Below, piece after piece: positions 33,029 through 44,110 of a stretch of DNA of 64,000 nt. The translations under genes and the position numbers were made by a program. Under the pieces are notes generated by a model, which saw only the letters and a list, made by a program, of their open reading frames with translations, made no database searches and was not told where the DNA came from. Location of the stretch: assembly GCF_029227915.1 (NCBI RefSeq), contig NC_079877.1, positions 27,119,851 through 27,183,850 on the forward strand, written 5' to 3'. How positions within the stretch are numbered: the first letter of the stretch is position 1; every line of letters starts with the position of its first letter. The DNA is from Hydractinia symbiolongicarpus (lineage: Eukaryota; Cnidaria; Hydrozoa; Anthoathecata; Hydractiniidae).

Positions 33029-33594
33029 GAAAAAGGGTCAATACTTTTGCATCCAACAGCAGGGGCGGATCTAGGATTTCTGATGTACCCCGTCATAAAA
33101 TGTACTTATATTAGTGACACGCGAAGGCCCACCATGGTTGGGTCTGAGGGCCCAGAAGATTTTTAAACATTAGAGGATCCTAGATTGTCTGAAAACAACA
33201 TTCCCGCATCTAAATTGTAAATTATTTGGAAAATAAAAAGGCTATTTGTCATTCTTACAGCATAAAACGAAAATCGTTACCGTGTCATCTTTTCAACAAT
33301 GTTGTTTGGTTGCTTGTCTTTCTTGCTGAGTTTCTATTGTTATATATGAAGCCTATGAACTAAAGAAACAAGATTATCTCATATAATTTATAGATGTTAA
33401 TAGGCCGTTTCGCTCAATATCAGAGCTCATCAGCATGCCTAGGATAACAAAAAATGTCATCCAGACATGGACAGCCAAATAAAAAAGAAGTAAAGAATTA
33501 AGATAACAAGATACAATGATGAGGAAAAAATAGAGAAAAATTTAGCTGTCATTGGCATATTTATATTTAAAAAATACAGGATAACTTGACAACT

Positions 33595-33767
33595 GCAACT
33601 ATGTTCTACTATTTCTTGACAGTTGTCAATTAAATGATAATGAATATTGGAATGAAATGGTGTTATATAAATTAAAATGAATGCAGGATAAAATAACAAC
33701 TGAGTAACCCCATAGTCCCTGCAACTATGTTCTACTATTTCTTGACAGTTGTCAATTAAATGAAAAT
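33595..33767 (+). repeat. Duplicated 48 bp block inside the hAT-like element
   Basis: GCAACTATGTTCTACTATTT, CTTGACAGTTGTCAATTAAA and TGAWAATGAA occur at 33595-33643 and again at 33719-33767, 124 bases apart. Confidence 0.8.
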
Positions 33768-33946
33768 GAACTATGGACTAAAAAAATGGAAATGGAACAC
33801 GAAATATGTTAACAATCAAAGTGATAAAGTATTATTAATATAAGTGTTTTAATAATTTTGATAAACATATTTTCTATTAAATTAATTTTTTAAGAATACC
33901 AATAGTATAATATAATACCAACCTTTGCAACAAATATACATAACAA

Positions 33947-34048
33947 TTAAAATTCAAGCCTACGATTTGAAAGAGCGTATCTATCAATAACTTTATCTTT
34001 GTCAGGGATAATTTCTTGATGGATATATAACAATGCTAACCCATTTAA
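33947..34048 (-). pseudogene. hAT transposase C-terminal fragment
   Basis: On the minus strand, NGLALLYIHQEIIPDKDKV is followed by IDRYALSNRRLEF and a stop. This matches the (S/G)LALLxIHRDI...D..KVIDxFA...RRL ending of the hAT dimerisation domain. The rest of the domain upstream is not recognisable. Confidence 0.6.
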
Positions 34049-34410
34049 ACGATCTAAACGGAGCTAAACAAGCAATTTCCAGATGATTCGGACCTAAACA
34101 GTGAAAAATAAATAAATATTTCTTAGAGAAATTAAAGAGAATTCACTCCTCAGAACAAAGACACTAAGTTTTAACATTTTGAGAAGAATCAAAACCATTA
34201 TTAATTCCACACACACATGCCAGCTAGCTACCATAGATACGGTTGCTAGTTCTCCAAGAGTAATAATCAAAACAAAAACCACGAATACATGTAGCTAGCT
34301 AGCTAGCCATAAGTAGTTCATGGTGATGACATAGTGATGTACACTTAATTACTATGGTAACAAATGGTCAGCAATAATCAGAAATGGAAATTACAGAAAA
34401 TAAAATCTTA

Positions 34411-34658
34411 CCTCAATGCAACACAATTCTTGGAAGAAACTGATGCAGGAAGATATTTCAAAGCATCTTCATTCACACCAATTTCTCCACAAGAAAGTAC
34501 AGCATAAAGCTGTTCTGTGTTTAAAAACACATTTTTATTTGAATTTATCCATTTCTCAGAATAAATATTAAATATTTCAATCAATTTCTGCAAATCTTCG
34601 TCTTGAAATAATTTCAAAACATCTTCTCTCACTGAACTAAACGCCATGTTGAGCAATG
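34411..34658 (-). CDS. Possible first coding exon inside the hAT-like element
   Basis: The minus-strand ATG at 34658 (MAFSSVREDVLKLFQDEDLQ) opens 82 codons that run into a textbook donor, GAG|GTAAGAT, at 34410. Residues to SSKNCVALR are balanced and protein-like. The frame extends upstream to 34731 as a hydrophobic segment (MLTLVFIFISSSTSLLN), which could be an alternative start with a signal-like sequence. It has no match that I know. It could be the transposase N-terminus or a captured host exon. Confidence 0.4.
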
Positions 34659-35164
34659 ATGTTGAGGAAGATATGAAGATGAAGACTAGCGTGAGCATTT
34701 TGGCTTTTGCAGGGTATTGATTTTTAGCCAATCACAACTTAAGAAAACTTCTGTAATGACCAATCAAATCCTGCCGGTGTTCTTCTCCTGCAAACCCGGC
34801 ACTCTAGACCAATAAGAGTTAAGAATAACCTCATTGCTCCGTCAAAAACCTGCAAAACAAAGTCTATATTTTTCTATCCACCATTAAAGATTAGGTCTAG
34901 CCATCTTTGCGCCCTGTCTTCGCAACGAAAATGAAGCTGATGCCATCACGCGCGCCACCGCCACCACCGCGCGACCATACACACAGCAGCAGCAGCGGCG
35001 GCAACATTATTAATTTTTATATTGATGAGCGCTCAAATGAATACATTATTACACGCCCCAAATATTACTGGTTAGTACTAAATATTTGAAAATTAGATAA
35101 ACTATGCTTGTTATTTTTAAACCCCGTCCTTTGACCTATTTGACGGGGTTTGGATCCGCCCCTG

Positions 35165-35650
35165 AACAGGTTGCAGAGCTACATTTGCGAACACCTAGGC
35201 CAAGGACACAGCGTTTGAGATTTGCTTGAAGCATTGTCTAGCGCGTCTACACAACAACATAATCCACGTTAGGGCCTACAAAGATTTCAATATTCTGGAA
35301 AATATTGCTATGCTAATGTCAGCAAAAGTTAACACGTTTCAAGAGTATGGATTCTAAGTCTTAAAGTCCGCTGTGAACATTGACAAGTAAGGGACTAAAA
35401 ATATGCGACCCTATAAAGTTTACAATACGCTAGACGGCCAATGTAATCAATTTTTACCATGATTGTAGCTAGCCACCTATTGAGGTAGGTATATATCCAG
35501 TATGTATAGGTAAACACTGCACAACCCTGATCGACAACAGAAACAAACAAATAACAAATAGGCTTAATTGTAGATGCTTCTGTGAACTTTTAGACACCAA
35601 TGTGTTTTGTGAACACATGGAATAAATACATGTTACTACTGTTGTTTTAG
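35165..35650 (+). promoter_or_regulatory. 5' flank of the DUF6119-like gene, ending in a splice acceptor
   Basis: The 486 bases between the hAT end and the ATG contain no other gene. The last bases, CTACTGTTGTTTTAG, form a good acceptor that touches the ATG (AG at 35649-35650), so the coding exon probably begins exactly at its start codon. Confidence 0.5.
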
Positions 35651-38599
35651 ATGGCCTTCTACGGGAATAACGAACAGGAAGATGACTTTGAAGACAGTGA
35701 TTATGAGAATGTTACACGGAGTGAGTTAACGAGATCAATGTCAATAGTGCGTCTAAAGATACCCAATACTAACTGTAAGATGGAGGTTATACCAACATGG
35801 CTCGATAATGTTTGTTACACTCCTGACCGTGACATTAAGGTTGAAAATGATAACAGCACAGAATATCACATAAGGACATATGCAATAACAGCAAAGTCAT
35901 CTGTGGTGCCTGGAACGCAAGACATAAATCATGGTAAAATATCATTTTATTACAGGGTCTCGGGTGAAAGAGTGAAAGTTTACGCCGTTTTACAGTCAGG
36001 AAGAAGCAATGCATGGGTAAAGTTACAGGGTCTACGAGATATTCAATTTCCAAAACAATTTGCAATGTTTTTTCTGGACCCTAATAGCATAACAAAAACT
36101 AGTGGATTTTACTTAACAGGTTCAAATTCAGGGAGATTTACTAACAGTTATCAGAAAACGGATTCTTTTGACAGCGAAAATATTATGCACAATTACGGTG
36201 TGATCGAAACATTAAGTGCTCAAATTACTGATAATGAAGATGGTAAAATATTAAAGGAATTTTTGTTACAAAATAATTTTGCCGTTAAAATGTTGATGGG
36301 TCAAATAAATGTTATGATGGATCTAAAAGCAACCGATGTAAAATCACTTTGCAATTTTTTAAACTTTGTCGATGACAAATTGTCAACATTTAAAGTGGAG
36401 AACATCTCGCAAAAATGGAAATTTCTTACATACATTCATAAGATCGATGGTTTATTAAAATCGAAACTTGAAAAAGACTTGTTGGAAAAAATGAATGCAG
36501 TTTATAAGGACCGAAAAACAACTACTGATGCATTTGAAATGGAGAGTTTCCTCGTTCATCAACACCAACACGAGTTTGATCGGTGCAAACAAGTTACGTT
36601 ATGGAACGGCAAAAAACAATTGTCATGGTCGTCTGATTCCGGTGATTTGCACCATTTAGGTGAAACCATACGTGTAAAAGATGTTTTTAATGCGTTGTAT
36701 AAAAACAAACCCTTGGAATCCGTAAACGATATAAAACTTTCATTCTACAACTTAGTTACAGACGAAGAAGAAAAAATCCACTTCCATAATTTCCTTGTTA
36801 CGCAAGCTACCATAAGTAGCACTAATGAAGAAGTAAAATCATACTTTCATTATGGAACACACTGGTTTATGGTAAAACTTGACACATTAATGCAAACAAC
36901 GAAACGCTTTGTCAATGTTGTAAGAAGCTGCATTATGAAGAAAGAAGAAGGTGGCTCATATCCAGAAATCTTGCCTTGGTGTACTGGTGAAAGTAAGCAG
37001 AATTTCTCATTGAAACAACTTGTTACATTTGTAAAATGCAAAGAAGGATCAAGCGAAGAAGGAACAAGCGAATCTGATTTAGATCAATTAGAGAAAATTT
37101 TAACCAAAAGGAGGTCGTTGTTTACGAAGCATGGAATCATGGGAGATTGGGAGAACAACTGTGCGGTGGAAACAGTTTCGTTTGAGGATGACAAACATAA
37201 TGTTGATCTCCTTGCCATGAATATGCTCGTTTTACAGAAAACTGAATTAGGTAAGTGTATTGCACCCAAAGGAAAGCCCTCATACAAAGTCATTGGAGAG
37301 CTACAAAATATTTTCTCAAAAAGCAAAACGCTGAAAGAGATGGAATCAAACTACATGAAAAAAGCAAAAGTGCCAACCAAAAAAGATTGGTCAATCGTAG
37401 AGAAAGAATTGTTGAAAAAAAAACAATGCTTAGAAAAACTGGACAATGGTAACTTCCGTGTCCACAGCCCTTACATTACAAAGGACATGATAGAAGAAAT
37501 TAAGTCAAAAAAACTTCCTGTTTGTCCTGTACGCCTAGTTCAATTTTTGCGAATGTACATACCTAAAGATGAGGGAGAGTATAACGAGTTATACCACTTA
37601 TCAAACTGCAAGTGTCAGAAGTCTTCTTGGAAATATGTTGTGGGAGACAGAATACTTGATAAGAACAATCAATGGATTGAACTCTTTGATGTAATGGCGC
37701 TGTCTACAAAAAGGAAAGAAGCGTATTTCTTCCATGTGAAGAATGGATTCGGAGCAGAACAATCTCGAGCAGTTTGTTCTCAAGTAAGAGTATGTGGTAA
37801 TGAAATTTGGGAATCTATAACTGCCAATTTCATTAACAATAGTTTCAAGAAATATTTTTCTGTTGCCACAAAAGTAGAAGAAGAAAATGATTTGCACAAA
37901 AGTCTAACAAAAAAAGAAATTAAAAGTATCAGCAAAGATGGAGAGCAATTCTCGTCTTTCATGTGTGATGATGAAATGAAATTCTTCATTTGCTTATCGC
38001 CTTTATTTCAGAAGCCTGAATATCTTAAAAGTGCCGTTACTTGCAACTTTGATTTTAAGTTCAAAGATTCCCACTTTTCAGAAATTGCAGGTGGCTTGAA
38101 CAAACTTATCGGCGCCGGAGTGATCCATCAAAAGACAAAGGTAGTTACGTCAACGTTTTTTGCAACCAAAAACAAATTTTATGAGTTATTGCGAAAACAG
38201 TCTTGCAAAAACAAAGAGGCAGACGATATGCATAAGACAATTAAGAACTTGACAGGTATGTCGGGTATTATGGATGGGTCGTCATTTGTTGCGAAAGTAT
38301 CCCTTATCGATGTTCATCGCATCTTTTCCGATTTTTTTGTCGCCAATGGACAAACAAAAGTCCATCTAAAAATATGGGAAATTAATGGCATTCCTGAGCA
38401 TAACGTTAGCACTGACAACACCAAAGAAAACTATCCCAAGAAGCAAACAACTATTTCTACCTTTATGAAAAAGTCAGAAAGCAGAAAACGAAAGAGAAAC
38501 AAAAGCACCATCGCCTGCGGTCAAAGCAGTAAGAAACATTTAAGCTCTGTAAGTGTGAATTTCTATTTTAGAAAACGAGTAAAGTTTGATCCTATCTAA
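35651..38599 (+). CDS. DUF6119/TIGR04141-like protein with PCNA-binding-like motif
   Basis: A 982-residue intact single-exon frame. I see no enzyme motif that fixes a function. The centre resembles the sporadic DUF6119/TIGR04141 proteins known mainly from bacteria: YFHYGTHWFMVK at about 398-409 (like their YxxGxWYxV box) and, at about 674-718, WIELFDVMAL, AYFFHVKNGFG and SRAVCSQVRVCGNEIWE (like the D-L-(I/L)HVKxG...(L/A)xQ pattern). The N-terminus is acidic (EDDFEDSDYE). Near the C-terminus, KKQTTISTFMKK (about 930) resembles a PIP box, followed by basic SRKRKRNKS (about 944-952), a likely nuclear signal. An AATAAA lies at 38828. Family assignment is from recalled motifs and needs a profile search. 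A nuclear, replication- or repair-linked role is inference. No introns, dense transposons around it and sporadic distribution leave horizontal transfer open. Confidence 0.8.
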   Translation: MAFYGNNEQEDDFEDSDYENVTRSELTRSMSIVRLKIPNTNCKMEVIPTWLDNVCYTPDRDIKVENDNSTEYHIRTYAITAKSSVVPGTQDINHGKISFYYRVSGERVKVYAVLQSGRSNAWVKLQGLRDIQFPKQFAMFFLDPNSITKTSGFYLTGSNSGRFTNSYQKTDSFDSENIMHNYGVIETLSAQITDNEDGKILKEFLLQNNFAVKMLMGQINVMMDLKATDVKSLCNFLNFVDDKLSTFKVENISQKWKFLTYIHKIDGLLKSKLEKDLLEKMNAVYKDRKTTTDAFEMESFLVHQHQHEFDRCKQVTLWNGKKQLSWSSDSGDLHHLGETIRVKDVFNALYKNKPLESVNDIKLSFYNLVTDEEEKIHFHNFLVTQATISSTNEEVKSYFHYGTHWFMVKLDTLMQTTKRFVNVVRSCIMKKEEGGSYPEILPWCTGESKQNFSLKQLVTFVKCKEGSSEEGTSESDLDQLEKILTKRRSLFTKHGIMGDWENNCAVETVSFEDDKHNVDLLAMNMLVLQKTELGKCIAPKGKPSYKVIGELQNIFSKSKTLKEMESNYMKKAKVPTKKDWSIVEKELLKKKQCLEKLDNGNFRVHSPYITKDMIEEIKSKKLPVCPVRLVQFLRMYIPKDEGEYNELYHLSNCKCQKSSWKYVVGDRILDKNNQWIELFDVMALSTKRKEAYFFHVKNGFGAEQSRAVCSQVRVCGNEIWESITANFINNSFKKYFSVATKVEEENDLHKSLTKKEIKSISKDGEQFSSFMCDDEMKFFICLSPLFQKPEYLKSAVTCNFDFKFKDSHFSEIAGGLNKLIGAGVIHQKTKVVTSTFFATKNKFYELLRKQSCKNKEADDMHKTIKNLTGMSGIMDGSSFVAKVSLIDVHRIFSDFFVANGQTKVHLKIWEINGIPEHNVSTDNTKENYPKKQTTISTFMKKSESRKRKRNKSTIACGQSSKKHLSSVSVNFYFRKRVKFDPI

Positions 38600-39607
38600 T
38601 TACTTTAACTGCGGAAAATACTCGAACCTCTGTAGTCTAACATAGGGGTCGACAATATTTTATTAATTGAAGGTTAAACGGTTGTTACCCAGACTTTAAA
38701 CAGTAATTTTTCACTGTTCTAATCCTATTCAGGCGGGCTTTTTAAGTTTGCTTTATGGACAAAGGAGAATTAAGTTGGCCGGTACCTTAAAGCATCGTAT
38801 TGACGAGTTTTTATTAAAGAAAATTGGAATAAAAAGAAGTTGACGTGATTTAGGCTAGATGAGGTCATCTTATATCTTCCGAACAGAAAGAGGCTAAAAT
38901 AATAGAACATAAACCTTGAAAAAAAGAACGGTTGCAAACGTTACAAATTACTTGATAGTAGTATAAAATAGCTTTTAAAAAAAATAGCTATAATATGATT
39001 TTGAACCTGTTTTTTTTTTCTATGTTATTCCGATTAGTCCGATTAGGGTTAAATAGGAATATAAAAAAAAAGAAAGAAAAAATTTAGATTCGTTTATGCA
39101 ACGTCATTATATGTGTTATATATGTTTTAAATTTCTTGCTTCATGTTTATTTGGAATGTGGGCGAAATTTGAGTGAATCTTTTCTAAAACTGACCACTTG
39201 TATTTAATTATATATCCATAGTAGTGAAAACATGCTTCACTAATAAAAAAAATTACAAATTATACGTTGTGTCAAGAAAAAGCAAAAGGGTAGACAGAAA
39301 CGAGAAAACCATGAGGCAGACCAGCTTTATTTATAAAGAAAATTAAAACTAAGGCATTATAAACTTTTTAAGTAAATTATATTTATATTCTGTATCACCT
39401 TCCGTATCAACAGGTAACTTTATAAAGTAACTTAAAAGTCGCTAAATATGTATAAATAATTGGCACATGAACAAAACATTTCGTAACTTTGATGCTGGAA
39501 ATTTGTTAAATTTAAATTTCGTTCATCATAAATATATTCAATATTCAATGTTATATTACGTTAATATTGCAATGCATCCATACTTTAAGGTTTGATTGCC
39601 TTGTTTG
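38600..39607. other. Intergenic stretch, 3' flank of the DUF6119-like gene
   Basis: AATAAA at 38828-38833 may be the poly(A) signal of the upstream gene. Otherwise AT-rich with no gene. Confidence 0.4.
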
Positions 39608-39704
39608 TTTACAGCATGCTGCCATATTTAAATGTACTGCTTACTTCAGATCACGTGACCAGGTCGAGATCTCCGCTGATGACATCAGCATGCCGAGACC
39701 TTCA
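39608..39704 (+). repeat. Dispersed CACGTG-containing repeat, copy B
   Basis: Matches 32402-32512: CATGCTGCCATATTTAAAT, CAGATCACGTGACCA, GATCTCCGCTGATGACATCA and GCATG. It ends next to the MITE at 39712. Confidence 0.55.
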
Positions 39705-39711
39705 TTGCTAT

Positions 39712-40051
39712 ACCTTATTGGTAAAAAAAGTCGGCAAAAAGTTACTTAATTTTGGCTAGGTGACTTATATTTTTGTCGACTAAAATTTTCGCCGACTTTT
39801 TTATTACCGAGCAAATTTTTTTGCCATATTTTTTTTTGACCTAATTTTTTTTTCTGACCACCTTTTTACCGTTTTTTCTTCCTTGCTGGTAATTTTTATT
39901 AGTTTTATGCAAGTATTCTTTATTAGTGGTGACTAAATTCCAAAATTTAGTCGGCAAAAAGTGACTAAATTTTGTCCAAGTGACTAATATTTTCGCCGAC
40001 TTTTTATTTTTGCCGACTAATTTTTTTGCCGACTTTTTTTACCTATAAGGT
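39712..40051. mobile_element. MITE with GTCGGCAAAAA termini
   Basis: The left end ACCTTATTGGTAAAAAAAGT then CGGCAAAAA is mirrored at the right end (…GCCGACTTTTTTTACCTATAAGGT), one mismatch over about 28 bp. Inside, GTCGGCAAAAAGTGACTAA-type and GCCGACT motifs recur at least six times on both strands. It is about 340 bp with no coding. Related sequence lies at 55030-55190 and perhaps 26275-26345. The target duplication is unclear. Confidence 0.7.
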
Positions 40052-42143
40052 GTATCATCGCATAATACCATGTAATTGTGTCACTTGTTATATGTGTTTA
40101 ATGTATTTTTGCTAGGTCGAATTGTCAAGTTCGAATGACGAATTATAAAGATAGTTTTACAAACTTCTATTTTATTTTATATTTTGATATAAATTTAAGA
40201 TAGATTTAGCTGGAATAGGGTCAGTACAGAATATCGAATATTTTTTTTTCAGTCAAGTGTTTTTTTCCTTGTACAATTTTCTGGTAATAGCCATTTTTAA
40301 GCTACACATGGAATATACCATAAAACATATAGAGATGGATTTTCCATGTTCCTTGCCATGTTTTTTACATAGTATTTACGAATAAGGCCAAATAACTTGC
40401 ACGAGTTTTACGTTAAACGTCTTTTTATATTAAAGGAAGATGTTTCTTAACTTGAGGCTAAGTTTGTAGGTACTTTCAACTCCTAATTCACAAAATTATG
40501 AACCTTCGTCTCCGTAGTGTTTTGCTTGAAAACACGAAATTTGCGTTGTTTTTCGCAAAAAACATTTGTTTTGCATCCGATTTCCATTTCCACCTGCAGT
40601 CCCAGCGTTGATGCGTTGGAGATTAATTTCCTTTTTTATGTGGGCTTGTGTTTCAATACCTCGAAGTTGAGAGATAACCAGTTTCGCATTCTTTGAAGGG
40701 GTATTAAAAAAAAAGTGGAAAATAACTTAAAATTCATAATACATGTGCATCCTGTATTGCTGGTTTTAAAATATATTTACAAACAAGAGGTTTTTACGCA
40801 AGTTTCCTGTTTATAAAAGACTGAGGTTACAGATATGTTCTGCTGAGACGAAAAGAAGTGACTTTAACAGGCTTAGCAGTGAATGATGCAACAAGGGGTT
40901 AAGTCTTAAAGTTTCGGTGAAAGTCCTTCAAAGTTAAGAAACATCCAAACTAAACGCAAATGTTTTATGTATGTAGAAATAAGAATTTTAGACGGATACA
41001 CAACAACTACTGCCACGACGTGAATTGCATAACACAAAAGTAAATTCATACCTTGAAGGATTTTACTCGTACTATTTTTTGTAAATAAATGTTTTACTAA
41101 TATTTTTAAACTTTTTATGCCGTACACATCATCTAAATCACAACAGATTAGAATTTTTTTGAATTGAAAGCAAGTCAACAGGATACTTTATCAAAATACC
41201 TTGCAGAGTATATTTTGGTCCTATTTTATCAATCTGAAGATCTTTTTTCATGATTTAGCTGTGAATCTTCAATTTGCTGTGTTCTGTTAATTTATATATT
41301 TTATTATTTTTTAAACTTAATTATCATCATTGTAGCCGTAGAAACCTACTGACAAAAGAGATTAAACTACAATGTATGCGTAGTTTATGCTCTTGCCTAT
41401 CCTTTCAAAATATTAATCTAAATTGTATTCTAGTGTGATCTTTTATAATTTGTAATTAAATTTTACTTATAGCTATATTCTCCAGTGCATATATCTAAAT
41501 ATATTTGTTTTTCAATTGTTGTTTTAGCGTCAATTGTTCGTTTGATTGTTTATTTAGTTTTTAATGCTGCATTTGTTTCGTATCTGAAGTACATCTGCGA
41601 AAAATGGCAAATCTTATAATAAAATCAGAGATTTTGTCCAAGTGCGCTCACGCTAACAGAAAAAAGTTAATAAAGAAGTTGTAGCATCATATGGTTGATC
41701 ATCTACTGTCTATCATGCCATATATACTCTCCTGTGTTCAAGAAGTTTTATAAAGAAATTACAGATCGGGCTGTTTTGCTAGTAGCCCAGACGGAACAAT
41801 GAGCTACAAACTGATTTTACACACTTGGTGTCTTTTTAATCTTTACGTAGGCTAAGTTGAGATTTCCACCTAGCTTTACAAAACATGCACATGGCATTGC
41901 CTATTCAGCATTTTGATAATCATTTATCAAAATGCTCATTAATCAATAATATTAACAAGTAAAACACTTCACAGCCAAATTAAGTTCTTCTTAAATATAA
42001 CTAGATATACTCCTCGTTCTCTGCTTTAAATAAAGGCATAAAATTTTAGCATACTCTAATTCTTCTTGTCTTTCCCGAAATGTCTGATTTGTTTAAATGC
42101 TAAATACAATCTTCCGCGGGAAAAAAATCTCAAAAAAATTCTC
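40052..42143. other. Intergenic stretch
   Basis: AT-rich. No convincing frame, RNA gene or repeat on either strand. Confidence 0.35.
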
Positions 42144-42281
42144 TATATCTCAGAAACCGGGAGGTGCCGCAAACAAAACGTGAGTCGAGTTATCTCTTAT
42201 GAAAGGCAATGCTGCCACAGATTGCTAGGCGTGTGCTTGCAGGACAGAGTAAGAAATGAAAATGTTTCTGTTTGGTCATAT
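42144..42281 (+). pseudogene. LINE reverse-transcriptase C-terminal fragment
   Basis: YISETGRCRKQNVSRVISYE, then RQCCHRLLGVCLQDRVRNENV, matches the (Y)GCETWxLR..D..RL..FxxRCLRRxLGVRWxDRVxNxEV block found after RT in RTE/BovB-like LINEs. Both sides are lost. Confidence 0.6.
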
Positions 42282-43000
42282 GACGACCGCCTTATGAAGT
42301 AGTGATGCACCGCATGGTGCATCGTAACGAAGAGAATCGCTGACAACTACGGGCAACATGCTGTCCAAGAAAATTAGATATATCCAATAGATCAATCAGA
42401 AGGCATCATGTAAACTGACGGCTCCAGAGCTACTTTCGAGATTTATCTCAAAGATTTATGCTGACGAGAATGATTTTCATCAAGATAGTGCTAAAGTTCC
42501 GCACTGCGCGTTTGCCAAACAAAAGGCTGTGGTATACATTTTATTCAATTACCAGCTTCAAACTGTTCATCGGCGTTGCTGTTGTTGAAGAGGTGGCAGT
42601 GATTTTTGTTTTTGAGCTTTTTATATTCTCTATACTATGTAAGAAAGAATACATCAATTGTTGTCATGCTACAAATATAACATAATATTGATTCTAACGA
42701 ATCAATAACACTCACATGTGACTACACTGGCATCATAGGCCAAAAATTTCATTAAACTATCGCTCAAAGAACGAGTTGTCATTAAGCATGCAAAGATTTT
42801 AAATTTAAAGAAAATTGGAAACAGGATCAAATCAAAGTGTACCAATAAAACATCAACAAGTCTTATACACTACAAACAACTCACATTTCACAGCCTCGAC
42901 ACCTTGCCACCACTTACCTAAATATACGATGCTGCTATCACAGCCCCTCCAATTATAAAAGCAGGTGTGGTATAGTTGACACTGCATATTAGGCATGTAC
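42282..43000. other. Intergenic stretch
   Basis: May include more decayed LINE sequence just after the fragment above. A small hairpin (GATGCACCGCATGGTGCATC, 42304-42323) is present. No gene. Confidence 0.35.
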
Positions 43001-43240
43001 TTAGGTAATAGATTCATTACGTTGTAGAATAAACCGAAGATTTAGGACCATATTGTAAAGTGCCAGATAAATATCAAACGTATTTAAAGGACAAAGTTTA
43101 TCAGCAATCCTAACTAAACAGAGCTTAAAGGAAAGGCGACCGACCTGCGCACGTGACGGCTTTAGAATAAAAGTTCTTGTTGACAGTGCTGTTTTGAAAG
43201 ACCAAACTGATTGACTGACTCCATAATATATCAGAAACAA
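43001..43240 (-). pseudogene. Possible LINE C-terminal remnant
   Basis: The minus-strand frame contains LSTRTFILKPSRAQVGRLSF, then KLCLVRIADKLCPLNTF. This loosely fits the R...F.P..RTxxRxxSFxxRVxxxWNxLP pattern at the end of CR1/jockey-like LINE proteins. The match is weak (WN is missing). Confidence 0.25.
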
Positions 43241-43561
43241 AGACTAAGAATATTCTGATATTAAAAATATTCGTAAAGATATAAAAATTTGATGTTTTTC
43301 ACATAAAAAAGTGAAAATTTTCACCTAAAACTCTGAAGCAACACACTAGACCCATAATATAAAACAGTCTGTTAAAAGTACCAGTTTTGTTTACATCTTT
43401 TTTACAGATTTGCCAAACGGTCAATACGCACAAAATGACGAGGACAAAAAAAGGTAAAGATCAAAATAGCAAAAAAATGTTGATTAACATGTGACGAATA
43501 TATTTTTATACTGAACAAATTAATATTTACAATTTGGATAAAGATAAAAAAAAGATTCGTG

Positions 43562-44110
43562 AATAAAGTTGAAGCCACCATATTGCGTGTTCGTTTTGTT
43601 GTTGAATGTTTCCGGTCTGTATATTTATTCAAATTTGGCGCAAACTCATCATAACAAGCTTCATCGTTCGAACCTCGTGGTTTGTTGTGGAAAAAAATCC
43701 ACATCCATTTGCTTTGTATGGTTCATTGAATTAAAATAGCTCACCTAGTTCTCAGATACATCTCTGTTGATCGATTTTCGTACAAAAATACAGGCTTTAG
43801 TAAGAAGTAACGTATTACAAGATGGTATTTTGTTGTGTAGATTCTTAGTGATCTCAATTCAAACATCTTATTTTTGATGTTCACTGGTAAGTAACATCTA
43901 AAACCTACTTTATTTTTACCTCATAATGCCATGACAATTCTGTAAAAATGTTGTTAGAAAGATATATAGATACTTAGTTGTAAAATATAGTTATTTATTT
44001 GTTATAAAAGTAGTTATCTTAGTAGATTTTAGGATTTAGGAAATCTATAATTTTTTTTCTCCCCCTTAAAATTATTTTCTGGCTGCAACAAAATAATTTT
44101 TGTTCGCCTC
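43562..44110 (+). repeat. Dispersed repeat of about 520 bp, copy B
   Basis: Second copy of 596-1112, same orientation and block order; see that entry. Confidence 0.7.

Larger units (their letters stand above)
33060..35164 (-). mobile_element. hAT-like DNA transposon, non-autonomous by internal loss
   Basis: The left end CAGGGGCGGATCTAGGATTT (33060) is mirrored by AAACCCCGTC-type sequence and GGTTTGGATCCGCCCCTG at the right end (35164). Both ends are flanked directly by AACAG, a 5 bp target duplication candidate. Inside, on the minus strand, lie a possible first exon (34411-34658) and a transposase C-terminal piece (33947-34048). CAGGG ends and the C-terminal piece support hAT, though most hATs make 8 bp duplications, so a 5 bp-duplication subgroup would be needed. 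Confidence 0.7.

Noticed and set aside
34907-35089. 60-residue frame with a Pro run and a Ser run
   Set aside because: Comes from a short CCG/AGC-rich patch inside the hAT-like element; no other support.
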